The notes below the pieces were generated by a model. The model ran no database searches. It was not told where the DNA came from and was given only the letters and a program-made list of their open reading frames with translations. Shown piece after piece: positions 33,559 to 47,180 of a DNA stretch of 64,000 bases (within the stretch, counting starts at the first letter, position 1; each line of letters begins with the position of its first letter). Source of the DNA: Perognathus longimembris pacificus (lineage: Eukaryota; Chordata; Mammalia; Rodentia; Heteromyidae). Made by a program: the position numbers and the translations under genes. The stretch is taken from positions 67,001-131,000 of the forward strand of contig NC_063161.1 in NCBI RefSeq assembly GCF_023159225.1. Reading direction: 5' to 3'.

Positions 33559-33685
33559 TTTATGAGTAGTTTATTGGAGAAGAGTTTCATGGGCTTTCCT
33601 GCCCTGGCTGGCTTCAAACCACAATCCTCAGATCTCATTTTCCTGAGTAGCTAGGATTACAGATGAGTCACCAGACCCCCAGCCT
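33559..33685 (-). mobile_element. B1-ID composite SINE, part 2
   Basis: Continues the SINE broken at 30269, ending in GTAGCTAGGATTACAGATGA. Confidence 0.88.
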
Positions 33686-33803
33686 CTACTTGCCTCTTTA
33701 TCAGCAGAGTATGAGCCATCAACAACAGTCTGAGGTTGTTATTGTTACAGGGTTGGAGGGAGGAGATTCCACATCTCCCCAAGAGTTTCCCTAATCAAGA
33801 TGG

Positions 33804-34008
33804 AGGGGCTGGGAATATGGCCTAGTGGTAAAAGTGCTCATCTCGTATACATGAAGCCCTGGGTTCGATTCCTCAGTACCACATATGTAGAAAAAGCCAG
33901 AGGTGGCGCTGTGGCTCAAGTGGTAGAATGCTAGCCTTGAGCAAAAAGAGGCCAAGGACAGTGCTCAGGCCCTGAGTTAAGCCCCATTACTGGCAGAAAA
34001 AAAAAAAG
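33804..34008 (+). mobile_element. ID-type dimeric SINE
   Basis: Complete dimer with poly-A; AGATGGAG flanks it. Confidence 0.91.
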
Positions 34009-34362
34009 ATGGAGTCAGCTGTTCCCTACAACAGTTATCTCTTGCTTTAAGGAAATATCTTTCCTCCCAACAATTAATGTCAATAGAACAAGTCACTGAA
34101 TTTGTTATAATATGAAAATGAAGAACTACAATGAAAACTTTGGACAATCTACGTACATGTGTGCCCATTTCTGGATCTTCATCTGTAGTCCACTACTATT
34201 CAAATGCAGATCTCATGGTGTTATAATACTTAAGTCCCCTACATTTTAACAAGTGACTCAATATTTGTATGCAAAAATTAGAATTTTAGGGCACAATTAA
34301 GCTATGTAAATTTATGACTATCTTAAATTAGAAATAAATCTAAATTACGAAGTTGTAGGTTT

Positions 34363-34440
34363 GGGGCTGGGAATATGGCCTAGTGGCAAGAGTGCTTGCC
34401 TCCTATACATGAAGCCCTGGGCTCTATTCCTCAGCACCAG
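34363..34440 (+). mobile_element. ID-type SINE, head only
   Basis: Head with TATACATGAAGCCCTGGGCT, cut at CAGCACCAG by the next SINE. Confidence 0.85.
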
Positions 34441-34464
34441 GTTTTTTGTTTTGTTTTGTTTTGT

Positions 34465-34498
<34 letters not shown>

Positions 34499-34735
34499 TT
34501 ACCAGTTCTGGGACTTGATCCCAGGCCCTGATCAACTATCCTTGACCTTTTGTGCTCAAGGCTAGCACTCTATCACCTGAATCACAGCTCTACATTCAGC
34601 TTTTTGGTAATTTATTGGAGATAAAAGTCTCACAGACATTCCTGTTATGGCTGACTTTGAACCAAGATACTCAGACCTCAGCTTCCTAGGAAGCTAGGAT
34701 CACAGGCATGAAGCACTGGCACCTGGCTTAAAATT
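34441..34735 (-). mobile_element. B1-ID composite SINE with TG repeat
   Basis: Starts with a GTTTT run and (TG)n at about 34469-34499, then the ID half and the B1 half. The tail microsatellite grew from the SINE tail. Confidence 0.85.
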
Positions 34736-35965
34736 GTTTTAAAATGATATTTTGCTGTTTTACAAAGTCATTTATTCACAATTTTAAAAAATTGTAGTTG
34801 TCATACTACATAGTTCATAAAGTACTAGTTCTGTGTTTATAGTTAAAGCACTATTAACTAGAGTCTAATGAAACTCCATTTTATGAAGTTTTTGCCACGT
34901 GGGTTAAAGCTTTAAATGAATGCAACCTCCTGTGGCACAGTTTATTGCTCATCCCGGGCTTCTGTGGCTAAAGAGCTCTTGAATCTGCTACAGATGGTTA
35001 ATATTTATGTCTTATCTATGGCATATTTTATTTCTGAATTCTATTGTTTCCCTGAGATTATAATCTATGGAAATGAGGATGTTATGTCTCTTTTGAGGTA
35101 AGTGAAACATATGGACTTCAGAAGACAGTGGCTCATTTGTGTAGTGAAAAATAGAAAATAAGACTATATCCCAGTCTAAACATTTTAAGTGTTATTGCAA
35201 TTACCAGTTAAGAAATGGAGTATTTTATAAAGGCTCTAAGGGTTTCTGCTGCCCCTAGAACTGTTGAAACCACTGGCACAAGCAGGCCTGGAGCTTCGGC
35301 AGACACTTGTTAGGGATGGTGGCTAGGGGCATCATATGGCCACTTCCATGCATCCCGGATTACTGTCACAGTGAGGCTTGTCAGATGTGGGGGCGAGGGG
35401 AGGGAGAACAGGGAGGAGGACAGACCAGACCAGAGAGCAAAACTAAACAAGAATAAACAGGCTGGGTTTCTATTGTTTAATGATTATTCCACTTTGCAGG
35501 TAGAAGAGGGAAATACCTTTTTTATCACATGGGTCTCTGTTAGACCTTTACAGCAATCTACTTGGTGAAGGATGAATTTAAATTAAAACATTCAATCTTC
35601 TCCTGACTTCATCAACCAATATTTCTTCCAAAAATTTTAAACAGGGAAGCAGGCAAACAGCCATGGAAAACAATGGCCAGAAACTCATAGACAACAAGCA
35701 CTATCTTCACAAGATGCTTCCATCCAAGATTAGTTTATTTGGAGTTTCGTGCTCCCTCATAAACTGCAAAAACGAATGAAAACCTGTACTCTCCCTCTCC
35801 TCCCTGCCTCCTTCCTTCCCTCACTCTGACCTCATTCCTGCTTGCCCAAATAATACTCTAGAAACAGAGTAAGGAGATCTTAAAAGATGAAATTCGTGCT
35901 GGAAAACACAGAGACAAAATACAAAATACACACACACACCTCCCCCCACACACACACTTAGACAC
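34736..35965. other. unassigned AT-rich sequence
   Basis: No gene or repeat family is recognised. Short CA runs stand at 35928-35958. Confidence 0.4.
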
Positions 35966-36075
35966 AATGAAGCCAGAAGACGGGCTGTGGCTCAAGCAAT
36001 GCAGCACAATCTTAAATGGAAAAGCTAAAGAACAGCACCATAGTCCTAAATTCAATCCCTATTAACAGCACACAC
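35966..36075 (+). mobile_element. degenerate ID-half SINE
   Basis: GCCAGAAGACGGGCTGTGGCTCAAG followed by worn second-half words and a CACACA tail (the first 20 bases suffice to identify it). Confidence 0.6.
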
Positions 36076-36089
36076 ACAGAGAATTAAGA

Positions 36090-37299
36090 AGAAAAAAAAA
36101 AAAAACACTGTTCCACAAGTTTACGTGTCACACCTGTCATTTCCCAAGTAAATAAACAGTAGAGAGCGCACTAGCACTTTCTATATTTTTTAACTTTCTT
36201 TCTTTGGGGTTCTCCACACATAATCAATATTTCTTCCTTCAATTCATATTACCAAACAGCAAGAATCAGGGGGAGGGAAAGAAAGTCAGTGGTTGTTAAA
36301 ACTGTGGAGGATACTCTCTTGCATTCTATGCAAGCATTCCTGTATTGCAACTTGCAGGGAGGAAAAATGCTCATGTTTTCCTTCTGTAATCGTTAATTTT
36401 ATGAAGAATAATAGCAAACATTCTAATGTGCACATCTTGGGTAGTCATGCACTTTATTGCTTAGATGCTTCTTTAGTATTGGTAAGATCATAGGTATGCT
36501 TTTTGTTTTATTTTTCACTGGTCATTGATTCTTTAGGTCACAGGGGAAAAAAGGTTAAGATAAAATTTATAAAGAGTGTGAAATAATTTTAGAGATTCCG
36601 ATCATGGTTCAAGGCCAACATACATAAAAAGTGAGACCCCTCACACACACCTGAAGAAAGTGGTTGTGTATGCCTATGGGTCTCAGCTATATTATACAAG
36701 AAGCACAAAGAGGATGGTAGTCTGGGCTAGCCCAGCATCAGGGCTGACACTCAGCATGAATGGGACTGAAGAAGTGTCTCTACTAAAAGTCTTGCTTTTC
36801 TCGTGAATTTGAGAGAGAGGGAGCAGGAGAGAATTTCTCTGTGACTCTGGAATGCTTATCAAGGAAGAAGTGTTGTAATGTAAGGGTAATACTCTTCCCC
36901 CCCCCCCCGACCCCTAAAATCAATCTCAACCCCTCTCCAACCTGGAGCAGAGGGTGGTCGAAAACACCAGAGTTGTAAGTGCAAGTGTTGGAAGGAGGAA
37001 TGATACCAGCCTCCAGTACTGCTCCCGAACTTGAATAGCACCTCTACCACAGCCTACAAGTGCAAATCTATGCACAGACTAGACTCTCAAGGAGTACTCT
37101 CCTCCAAAGGAGGCCCGATGCCTCTCCAGCTCATCTGGAACAACTCTCCCCTTTTCCTCAAGAGCCTTTCGGTTCCAAAGGGCTCCGAACTAGTCAAAAG
37201 CACATCCATGGCTCTGACCGGCTCCCTGGCACCCTCTCTGGGAACTTCCAGCCTTCTCCTGAGCCTCATTTGCAAGCTCACAGCCCGGTCTGTACCTCT
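36090..37299. other. unassigned sequence before the RABL2 CpG region
   Basis: No gene. A worn B1-like stretch may lie at about 36660-36760 (TGTATGCCTATGGGTCTCAG), and a C10 homopolymer lies at 36898-36908. Confidence 0.4.
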
Positions 37300-38061
37300 A
37301 GGAAGGCGCGGTAACCACGGCTACTGCGCGGTAACCACGGCTACTGCGGGGCATCACGCACAGCTGACCTCACCGGCCCCTGCTGGGTGAACCTCTAACT
37401 GTCCTAATTCCTGTTCACTCGGGGCCATGTAGGCTCTTGGTCAGTAACAAATGTCAAAAGCCAGAACACTTGATCAAATTTACCACGTAAAAGAATCACA
37501 AGGTGTAGCAACCTACTGGCCATATATCTCCCGAAGTTGATGTCCCTGCCCGGCTCCAGTCTCTAAGGCAAATAACCGCACGCACCCCCTTCAGCCTGAG
37601 CCTACCAGAGCTTCGCAACAGTGCAACTACCACTCAAACTCGTCCGTGGACCTTAGCCCGGCTGTCTTCCAGGCACCGCGCTAGCCAGACCGCGCACGGT
37701 GGGGTCCTTTGGGCACTAGATTGGACAGCCCTACCTGGGGCCCTGACGCGGTTGCGTAGCAGCCACAGAGACACGGCCCTGCCGGAACCGAAGTGCTGCG
37801 CTGCTCCGAGCAGGCCGGCCCTCCGTGTCCCAGGTCTGCAGGTTGCGGGCGAGTGTCTGTGGTGTCCCTGCAGGTCCCTCCAACCATCGAGAGGTCACAC
37901 GTTGAGGACGAAGCCTCCCGGGAAGAGAAGGGGAGTCAGCGAGCGGCTCCGTCCTACCGAATCGAGACCATCTACGGGCCCTAGGCCCAGGGAAGGCCAA
38001 GACCCGGAAAGGACCGGACAGTAGGTTTGCTAGACAGTGCGGGAAGCTGCGCTTAGGCGTG
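37300..38061 (+). promoter_or_regulatory. RABL2: CpG-rich probable RABL2 promoter and non-coding first exon
   Basis: CpG density rises sharply here against AT-rich flanks, about 1.8 kb upstream of the first coding exon. A perfect tandem duplication of a 20-mer (37306-37325, 37326-37345) contains an X-box-like palindrome. A candidate donor GCGTG|GTGAGTTC at 38061/38062 could end a non-coding first exon. RFX factors drive many ciliary genes, which fits RABL2. The exact start site cannot be seen. Confidence 0.65.
37311..37344. promoter_or_regulatory. two X-box-like RFX sites in tandem
   Basis: GTAACCACGGCTAC occurs at 37311-37324 and again at 37331-37344. Against the X-box form GTNRCC(N0-3)RGYAAC each copy has one mismatch on either strand, because the site is nearly palindromic. 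Binding is inferred. Confidence 0.5.
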
Positions 38062-38663
38062 GTGAGTTCACAGAAATGTCGGTCGAATGAAAGAGTTCGT
38101 CCCCTGGATCGCAAGGACAGCCACAGCCATTGAAGGTCTTTGAGTGCTCAGTGTGAGGCCGAGTTTGGCTTTCTAATGGATCGCTGTCTGCCTGAGGGAG
38201 GTAGAAGGGACAGATCACTTACTATGCCCACCAAACGTGCTGCCTTCCATGCACTGAACTAGAACCTGACGGTACTGCTGTGAGCAAGGATCAGTTGTTG
38301 CACAATCCAGAAATCTCGGGTCTTTACAGTCATTTACCACCCCCTGGCTAGTGTACATACCTCTGCCTTAACTTATTGCAGCTTGTGAAGCCAGTGCAAG
38401 TTCTGCTCCTAATGAGTGCTTAGTGTCGAAGAGTTCCCACTACTAAGCCAGCTCAGAACCTGACTGTAGAATGTTAGGAAGAATGTTTGCAGAGTCATAT
38501 GTGGATATGGAAAGAGTAGAACAGGCTAGAGACGCAGTTAGACGTAGTGTGGATTCTATAGGCTGGTAATGGAGGAGTGTTGGCACTGAGTGGTAGTACA
38601 TTTTATACAGATAGGAATGAGGAGCAGCTTTTGGAATGAACAGAATTAAAATACTATTTGTGA
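38062..38663. other. probable RABL2 5' UTR intron, unique part
   Basis: No repeat or gene seen; it follows the candidate first-exon donor. Confidence 0.4.
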
Positions 38664-38868
38664 GGGCTGGGGATATGGCCTAGTGGCAAAGAGTGCTTGC
38701 CTTGTATACATGAAGCCCTGGGTTCAATTCCCCAGCACCACATATACAGAAAACAGCCAGGAGTGGCGCTGTGGCTCAAGTGGCAGAGTGCTAGCCTTGA
38801 GCAAAAACAAGCCAGGGACAGTGCTCAGGCCCTGAGTTCAAGCTCCAGGACTGGCAATAAATAAATAA
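38664..38868 (+). mobile_element. ID-type dimeric SINE
   Basis: Complete dimer with AATAAATAAATAA tail; AATACTATTTGTG flanks it. Confidence 0.92.
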
Positions 38869-39329
38869 TAATACTATTTGTGTTTAACTCTTAACATGCT
38901 TGTGCACCTTTATCAATTTACAAGCATGATGGAAAATTACATATCTGAGTCTGGGGATGAGGAAAGCAGTCTGGATGTAGGTACATTTAGTATCTCAATA
39001 TTTAGGAAATGTCTAAAACTGCTTGAGGTTTCAAAATATTCTCTGCAGGAGAGGTTTGAGGAATGCCCATCTGGAAGGATAGAAATGCACCTGCTGATTG
39101 AAGCAGGATGGAAGATGGAAAGTAGGAAGTAAGAGGGAAGATCTTCCAGAATATAGGGTAGGCATCTTAAGACTGTGTGTTCCATGTCATTCAATGATGA
39201 GAGCTGAGGCTGTTTTTGCCTGACAGGTGTCTCACACTTAATATGTGATATGGACACTTTTGTGTTGCAGTTTTACAAATAAGAAAAACTATGTGTTGAA
39301 TTTATTTTTAAAGAACTTAAAGGGAAAAA

Positions 39330-39543
39330 AGCCAGCACCAGTGGCTCATGCCTGTAATTCTAGCTACTTAAGAGGCTGAGATAGAGGATTATGGTTTAAA
39401 GCTAGCCCATGCAGAAAAGTCTGAGAGACCTTCATCTCCAATAAACCAGAAAAAATGTGTCAAACTAGAGGCATGGCCTTAGGGAAGAAGGTCAGGGAAT
39501 GTGAGAGGACTTGAGTTCAAGCCCTGGTACCAACACCAAAAAC

Positions 39544-39545
<2 letters not shown>
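39330..39545 (+). mobile_element. B1-ID composite SINE
   Basis: B1 half GTGGCTCATGCCTGTAATTC, then a worn ID half ending in CAACACCAAAAACAAC and a CA repeat. Confidence 0.85.

Positions 39546-39589
<44 letters not shown>
39546..39589. repeat. (CA)22 microsatellite
   Basis: Pure CA run in the tail of the preceding SINE. Confidence 0.95.
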
Positions 39590-39593
<4 letters not shown>

Positions 39594-39834
39594 CTCCTTC
39601 AGTATATGGGAGTGGGACATGTGACCTGAGCATACCTACAGTAAATTAATGACCTAGGAGAATCTTGTGGACATAGGGTTAGGGCCTAGAAGAAGGAGGT
39701 CAGTCAAGTTGGTGGTGAATGGAGAAAATGTATGTCCTTCAGGCCCCTTTCTCATCAGTCCAGGAGGAACAACAAGTAGATTTAGTTAAAGAGACTTCAC
39801 ATCTCTAACAGTAGCATTTCGTTGAACTTCCTAG

Positions 39835-39988
39835 ATAGTGACAAGACCCCTGGCTGGACTCTTACCTAAAACCCGGAACCAATGGCAGGGGACAGAACCA
39901 AACGCTGTGAACTGGACCAAGAAAAATACGATGCCGATGACAATGTGAAGATCATCTGCTTGGGGGACAGCGCAGTGGGCAAATCTAA
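39835..39988 (+). CDS. RABL2: RABL2 first coding exon (5' UTR plus residues 1-36)
   Basis: The coding part runs 39882-39988 and encodes the N-terminus and the P-loop; the Lys36 codon is split at the donor AA|GTATG. The 5' border is less certain: AG dinucleotides at 39833-39834 and 39837-39838 both follow a pyrimidine-rich stretch, so the exon starts at 39835 or 39839 and carries about 45 nt of untranslated leader. Confidence 0.9.
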
Positions 39989-40414
39989 GTATGTTGAACG
40001 ATTAGGGAAGACCACCAGCACCTAAATGGGTTTGGGTTCTTAGAAAAGTCCTCCAGAGTCTCAGAAGACTATGGGTTCTATGTGTTGGTGAGGGAGGAGT
40101 GTTGGCTGGAGTGTAGATATACATGAGGGGATCACCCACATCAGCAATTATGAATGTTGAGAAAAGGGATGCTGGTGTGACTCAGAAAGGACAAAGGAAT
40201 TAGAACATTTTCCTTGAGTCCTGACAGAAGTTGTGGAATGAGTCACCTTGTATACCACTGAAATAGTACAAAATGAAGAGGTAAGAATTCCTCTATGTGG
40301 TACATGGTTGAGGGATTACTGGGCTGGTACAGTGGAAATGGAAAGGGAAAAGTGACATGTTGAATTATGATGGTAAAAACTGGTTTGGGCCATATGGCTT
40401 ATTCTGACTTCAGT

Positions 40415-40454
<40 letters not shown>

Positions 40455-43400
40455 CAGTCGTGGGGCTTGGACTCAGGGCCTGAGCACTGTCCCTGGCTTC
40501 TTTGTGCTCAAGGCTAGCACTCTGCCACTTGACCCACAGCGCCACTTCTGGCCGTTTTCTGTATATGTGGTGCTGGGGAATCGAACCCAGGGCTTCATGT
40601 ATGGGAGGCAAGCACTCTTGCCACTAGGCCATATCCCCAACCCCTTCAGTGACTGTTAAACCAGGTACAGAACTCTCTACCTGGAGAAGTAAAGCAAGGT
40701 TCTGCAGTGCTCACAGCTTATCTCCATGAGGCAGCCTACTTCTCTGGGACTAGTATGGGTGCCTGCCCATTTCTTCATGAAATGAGAGTAGACTCTTTCC
40801 TGCTTTAATGTCTAGTGTAATATATGAGCTCTTGGCCCACCACATTTTCTACTTTGTACTTAGGTAGCTAGAACCAGTTCTCTAGAGGCTTTGCAGGTTT
40901 GTTTTTTTGTTTGTTTGATTGGGTTTTTTGTTTTTGTTTTTGTTATGGGGCTTGAACTCTGGGCCTGGGCCCTGTCCTGGAGTGCTTAAGCTCAAGGCTA
41001 GCACTCTACCACTTGATCTACAATTTTACTTGTGGTTTTCTGGTGGTTAATTGGAGATAAGAGTCTCACAGACTTTCCTGCTCAGGCTGGCTTTGAACCA
41101 CAATCCTCAGATCCCAGCCTCCTGATTACAGGTATGACCCATCAGCACCTGGCATTGTAGGCTTTGAAAAGCTGTTTTTTATTATTATAAAGGTAATAAA
41201 TAGAGAAGTTACCATTTTATAAGTCAGATGACAAGAATTTTTTTTTTACAATGTCACCCCATCCTTTGCTCGCTCCTAGTTTTTTAAACTTTGAAGTTTT
41301 GAAACTGTCTTCATGAGTTCATCTTCTTCTTTTTTTTTTTTTTTTTTTTTAGCAAGTCATGGGGCTTGAACTCAGGGCCTGAGCCCTGTCCCTGGCTTCT
41401 TTTTGCTCAAGGCTAGCACTCTACCACTTGAGCCAGAGCACCACTTGTGGCTTTTTCTGTATATGTGGTCCTGAGGAATGAAACCCAGGGCTTCATATAT
41501 ATGAGGCAAGCACTCTACCCTTGGCCATGTTCCCAGCCCCTGAATTCATATTCTTTTTCCCCTACTACACTCACAAAACAGCGGTTATACTTTTGTATTT
41601 TATAGTTTCCTTGAACTCATCATGAACATTCTATACAATAAAAGTGAGGATGGCCAGGCCCTGGTGACTCTCACCTATAATCCTAGCTACTCAGGAGACT
41701 GAGATCTGATGATCCCAATTCCAAGCCAGCCCAGGCACAGAATTCTGTCCATGAGACTCTTTTTTTCCTGTGCACTTCCAAAGAGTTGGGAGTGGAGCTG
41801 TGTCTCAAGTGTTAGAGAGCTAGCCTTTTAACTGAGGCTCAGGGACAGCACCCAGGTCCTGAGTTAAAGCCCCAAGACCAGTGCAAAAAATACCACATTA
41901 TAATAATAGTGAGGATGGGTGTTACAATTTGGGAAGGTTACCCAACCAATAATAGCCCCTCTGTCCCCACTGAGAGGTACTAATAGAACAGGAGTGGCAG
42001 GCAGACAGGGAGCATATTGTGGCCTAATAACTGGTAGACATTTTGGGATGTGTAGTTTATAGTGAGACCCAAGGCGTCTGCCTGCTAAGTTGGTACAAAC
42101 ACAGTTGACTCCAGCTTCACTTGAAGGGTTAATAAAAAATAAGAATCTTAAATCGTTAATAGGACATCAAAGATTAACCAGCCTTGGCACCCAGGACATT
42201 TGAAGAAAAGCTAGTCACCAGCCCTTAGCAATACCTCAGACAAAAGTTCCAGGGACGGGCTGGGGATATAGCCTAGTGGCAAGAGTGCCTGCCTCATATA
42301 CACGAGGCCCTAGGTTCGATTCCCCAGCACCACATATACAGAAAACGGCCAGAAGCGGCGCTGTGGCTCAAGTGGCAGAGTGCTAGCCTTGAGCGGGAAG
42401 AAGCCAGGGACAGTTCTCAGGCCCTGAGTCCAAGGCCCAGGACTGGCCAAAAAAAAAAAAAAAAAAAAAAAAGTTCCAGGGACAGAGCCTATGGTGGAAA
42501 CAGTAGATCTGAGCGAAGATGGACAGATGAGAAACTCTTGGTTCAGTTTTATTGAAAGTCTAGAATTCTATGGTGTTCTTCAGTATCTCTAACTTATATG
42601 TCTAAATAATGTTGGGAGAGAATTCCCACTGATTAAGGACTCCCAATGCACCTGTGTGCATTGACTTGGAGGGCACTATCTCTGCACATCCTCAGGTCCA
42701 GAGAGATGTGGAAGTCATGCTACCTTCTTGCAGGTCAAGAATTTACATTAGTGGGAGCCTAGATCACCAGGTCTTTGAAGTGCCTTTTTCTCAGTGTCAC
42801 ATTCATCCTTGTCTACTGCTGTAAGCATCCCAGACCAACATTGAGGGTAGGCACTAAGATGGTTCCCACTTCCATAAGCAGGTATCCTCTTATCTAGGCA
42901 CTACCTTCTGGAGAGAATGTTGATGATGGATGCATGAGTTTTTCCCTCTTTGTAGCTATTATAAATAGTGTTGCTATGAACACTAGTGTACAACTGTCTG
43001 TCCATTAATTTGGGGGCTATATATTTAGGGGTAAAATGCAGGTCACATAATAATTCTGTGTTTTACTTTATGAAGAACCACTAAATTGTTTTCCACAGTA
43101 ACCGCACCACTTTACATTCCCACCAACAGTGCACAAAGGTTCCAAATTCTCTACAACCTCAGCAACACATTTTTTTTATCTCATTTTATTGTCAAGGTGA
43201 TGTACAGAAGGAGTTACAGTTAATACATATGTGAGGTAGTGAGTACATTTCTTATCAAACTTGTTACCTCATTTTTCTCCCACCTTCCTAATTATTTTTG
43301 GCATTTGTATATTTCTTCAGAGAAATGTCTACTTAAATCTTTTGTCTGTCTTTAAATAGGATTGTTTGGGAGTTTTTTTGTGGTATATCATTATGTCTTC

Positions 43401-43656
43401 TACTTACTAAACTTATTAGATATATATGGTTTGCACATATTTTTCCATTCTGTAAGTTGTCTTATCACTTCCTTGGGTAACAGAAGACTTAAATTTTAAT
43501 TATGCACAATTTACCTTATTCTCTGATTTTTTGTGCTTTTGCTATGCTATTTAAGAAATCCTTCCAAGACCAAGGTCATGAAGATTTTTCACTAATTTTT
43601 ACCCAATAGTTTCATACTTTTAGCTCTTATGTTTAGGTCTATGATCATTTTAGTTC

Positions 43657-43730
<74 letters not shown>

Positions 43731-46700
43731 CTAGTCTATGGGCTTGGCAGCTGTCCCTGAGGTTTTTTTGCTCAAGGCCAGCACCCTGGCCACTTGAGCC
43801 ACAGCTCCACTTCTGAGGTTCAGTTTATTTATTTATTTATTGTCAGTAGTGGGGCTTGAACCTCAGGGACTGGGTGCTGTCCCTGAGCTCTTTTTGCTCA
43901 AGGCTAGCACTCTAGCACTTGGAGCCACAGTGCCCACTTGCAGTAGTTTTTGAGTCATTAATTGGAGATAACAGTCTCACGGGACTTTTCTGCCTGGGCT
44001 GGCTTCGAACCAGAATCCTCAGATCTCAGCATCCTGAGTAGCTAGGATTCCAGATGTCAACCACCGGTGCCTGGCCAGTTAATTTTTAATGTGGTATGAG
44101 ATTAAGGGTATGCAGTACTCACAGCTTATCTCCATGGGGCATCCTACTTCTCCTCTGGGATTGGTAGGGTGCCTAGTCATTTTTACCCTTCATGAAATGA
44201 GAGTAGAGTTGTTCCTGCTTTGATGTCTGGTCTATCTTATCTATAAGTCTTATCTGCTATGAGCTCCTGGCCCACCACATTTTCTACTTTGAACTTAAAT
44301 AGGTATAAACAGTTCTCTATAGCCTGTGCTGTTTACAGACCATATTCATGAATTCACATTTCCAACTACACTCACATATTGCAATTCTGCTTTAGTATTT
44401 TGCAATTCACTTGACCATCTTCATCAACACCACCTTCATTCTTTTACATATTGATTTCCAGTTTTCAAAGCACTGTTTGTTTAAGAGACTATCCTTTCCA
44501 TATTTATGATGTTTGTACACTTTTCAAAAATCAATTGGTCATGTTTGTGAGATTTTTATCTGGACTGTCTAGTCTATTCCTCTATGTCTATATGTTCCAG
44601 ATATCCAGATTCCAATACTACACTGCTTTGATTACTGTAGGTTCATAGTAGGCAGGTGCTCTATCACTTGAGCTACATCTCAACCCTTTGTTTCTTTGTC
44701 TCTTGTGGGGGAGGGCAATGGGGTTTGAATTCAGCCTCAAATTTGCTCAACTAGCTTCCTTGGCTGACTGGTGCTTTATTCCTCTTTCTAGCTTTTGTGG
44801 TTATTTTGGAGATGGAGTTTAGCAGACTTTTCTGCCTAGGGTGGCTTCAATGTAAAATCCTCAGCTTTCCAAGATATCCCAGATCTCAACCTCCCAAGTA
44901 GCTAGTATTACAGACATGAGCCATTGGCATCCAGCTTGTATTTTCATTTTTGCTTTTGTTTGTCTTTTTTATGCCAGTCCTTGGGCTTGAACTCAGGGCC
45001 TGGGCACTGTACCTGAGCTTCTTTTGCTTTTTCTGAGTAGTTTATTGGAGATAAAGAGTCTCAGGGAGTTTCCTGCCTTGGCTGTTCAAACTGTGATCCT
45101 TAGAGGATCCTCAGATCCTTTGGAGTAGCTAGGATTACAGCTGTGATTTTGTTTGTTTGTTTTTAATGTAAGAATTTTTTTTTTGTCCTGGGGCTTGAAT
45201 TCAGGGCCTGGGCACTGTCTCTGAGCTTCTTTTGGAATATCCATCTGCGAGTAAAGACAGTTGTATTTCTTTTCCCATCGGTATACCTTTACTTCCTTTT
45301 CTTGCCTTACCACACTGGCTAGAAACTTCTGGGACTATGATAAATAAGAGTGATGAGAGTAGATGCCTGTCTTATTCATGAGCTCGAAGAGGTCACATTC
45401 CATCTTTCATCATTGCGTGTAATGTTTGCATTTTTTGTTGAGGCTTTTTATCAAATTAAGGAGGTTCTTGTCTATCCCTACCTTTGTTAGAGTTTTTAAT
45501 CATAATTGAATGCTGAATATTATCAGATATTTTCTGTGTCAGTTGATATCATAGTTTTCTTGAGCATGTTAATTTATTGATGACATTAATTTTCTTTTTT
45601 TTTTTTTTTTTTTGCCAGTCCTGGGCCTTGGACTCAGTGCCTGAACACTGACACTGACTTCTTTTTGCTCAAGGATAGCATTCTGCCACTTGAGCCACAG
45701 CGCCACTTTGGTCATTTTCTATATATGTGGTCCTGGGAAATCGAACCCAGGGCTTCATGTATAGGAGGCAAGCACTCTTGCCACTAGGCCATATTCCCAG
45801 CCCAATGACATTGATTTTCAAGTATTAACCAGCCTTGAGTCCCCAAACTAAGTTATATTTAATTGTGATATATAACTTCTTTTACTGAAATTACTGAATT
45901 TCTTCTTGCTGATCTTTTTAATAATTTATAATTATTCATGATTTATTTGTGGTCTCCCTTGTACTGTTGTTGTCCAGTTTTGGTATCATAGATAACTGGC
46001 ATGAATTGGCAAGTATCCTCCTTCAGTTTTTCCTTTTTCTTTCTTTCTTACTTTTTTTTTTTTTTTTTTTTTTTGCTCAAGGCTAGCACTCTATCACTTG
46101 AGCCATAGTGCCACTTCCAGACTTTTCTATTTATGTGCTACTAAGGAATCAAACCCAGAGTTTCATGCATGCTAGGGAAGCACTCTACCACTAAGCCACA
46201 TTCCCAGCCTTCTCCTTATATTTTTCTAGAAGAGATTATATCAAATTGGTGTCAGTTCTTCTCTAAATATCTGGTAAAATATCTAAAACCAGCTGGGCTG
46301 GGCGAATTCTTTTATGGGGGATTCTTTTAATTGCAAAGCTAATTTCCTGAATAGTTGCAATGCTAGTCAACTTATCTGTTGTACTTCGGGTAACATTTGG
46401 TAGTTTGTCTTTTCCAGAAATTATCCCATTTGGTCCAAGTTGACAAATTTATGTGTATAGAGTTTGTGTATTGTAGTTTGTAGAAGGCTCTTGCTGTGAT
46501 ATTTCTTAGAGAGAAATGAGTGTGTTAGATAAGCTTCATTGTGGCAGAATTATAGTGCTATGAACCAAGAACCCAATGTCAATGAGTCCACAGTATATAT
46601 TAAATATGGTGTTTTTAAATCTAAACCAGGTGATACGTTATTTGTCATTTTTGTTTTCATTTTGAGATCTTATTTTAATATAATTTTATTGTTATTAGTA

Positions 46701-47149
46701 AGATATTGGACAGAAGGGTTACCATTTCATAGGTCAGGTAATGAGTGTATTTCCTTTTTTGGACAATGTCACCCCTTCCTTCACTTTACCCCAGTTCCCC
46801 TCCCCATCCCTGCCCACAACATACAGAGGTCATTTACTACATAGTGTATACTGAATAGCACAATTGCATTCGATCACTCTTCTTCCCACCCTTTCTGAAC
46901 CCTCCCCTTTGCCCACCTTAAAAAAAATATATATATATATCAAAGACAAAACACAGCTACCAAGGATTTTGGTTTTTGTCTTCCTTCCTATGAGTCACTT
47001 TTGAGCTCAGTCCTGGTTTATGGTTAGTGTTATTAAGTGTATCTGTATAGTTTTTGTAATGGCTGGCCATTCTACTATTAACTTATGTAGAGAGTGCTTT
47101 TCAGCTAGCTGGTATTGATACCAACTTGAGTGTACATACATCATATTTT

Positions 47150-47180
<31 letters not shown>

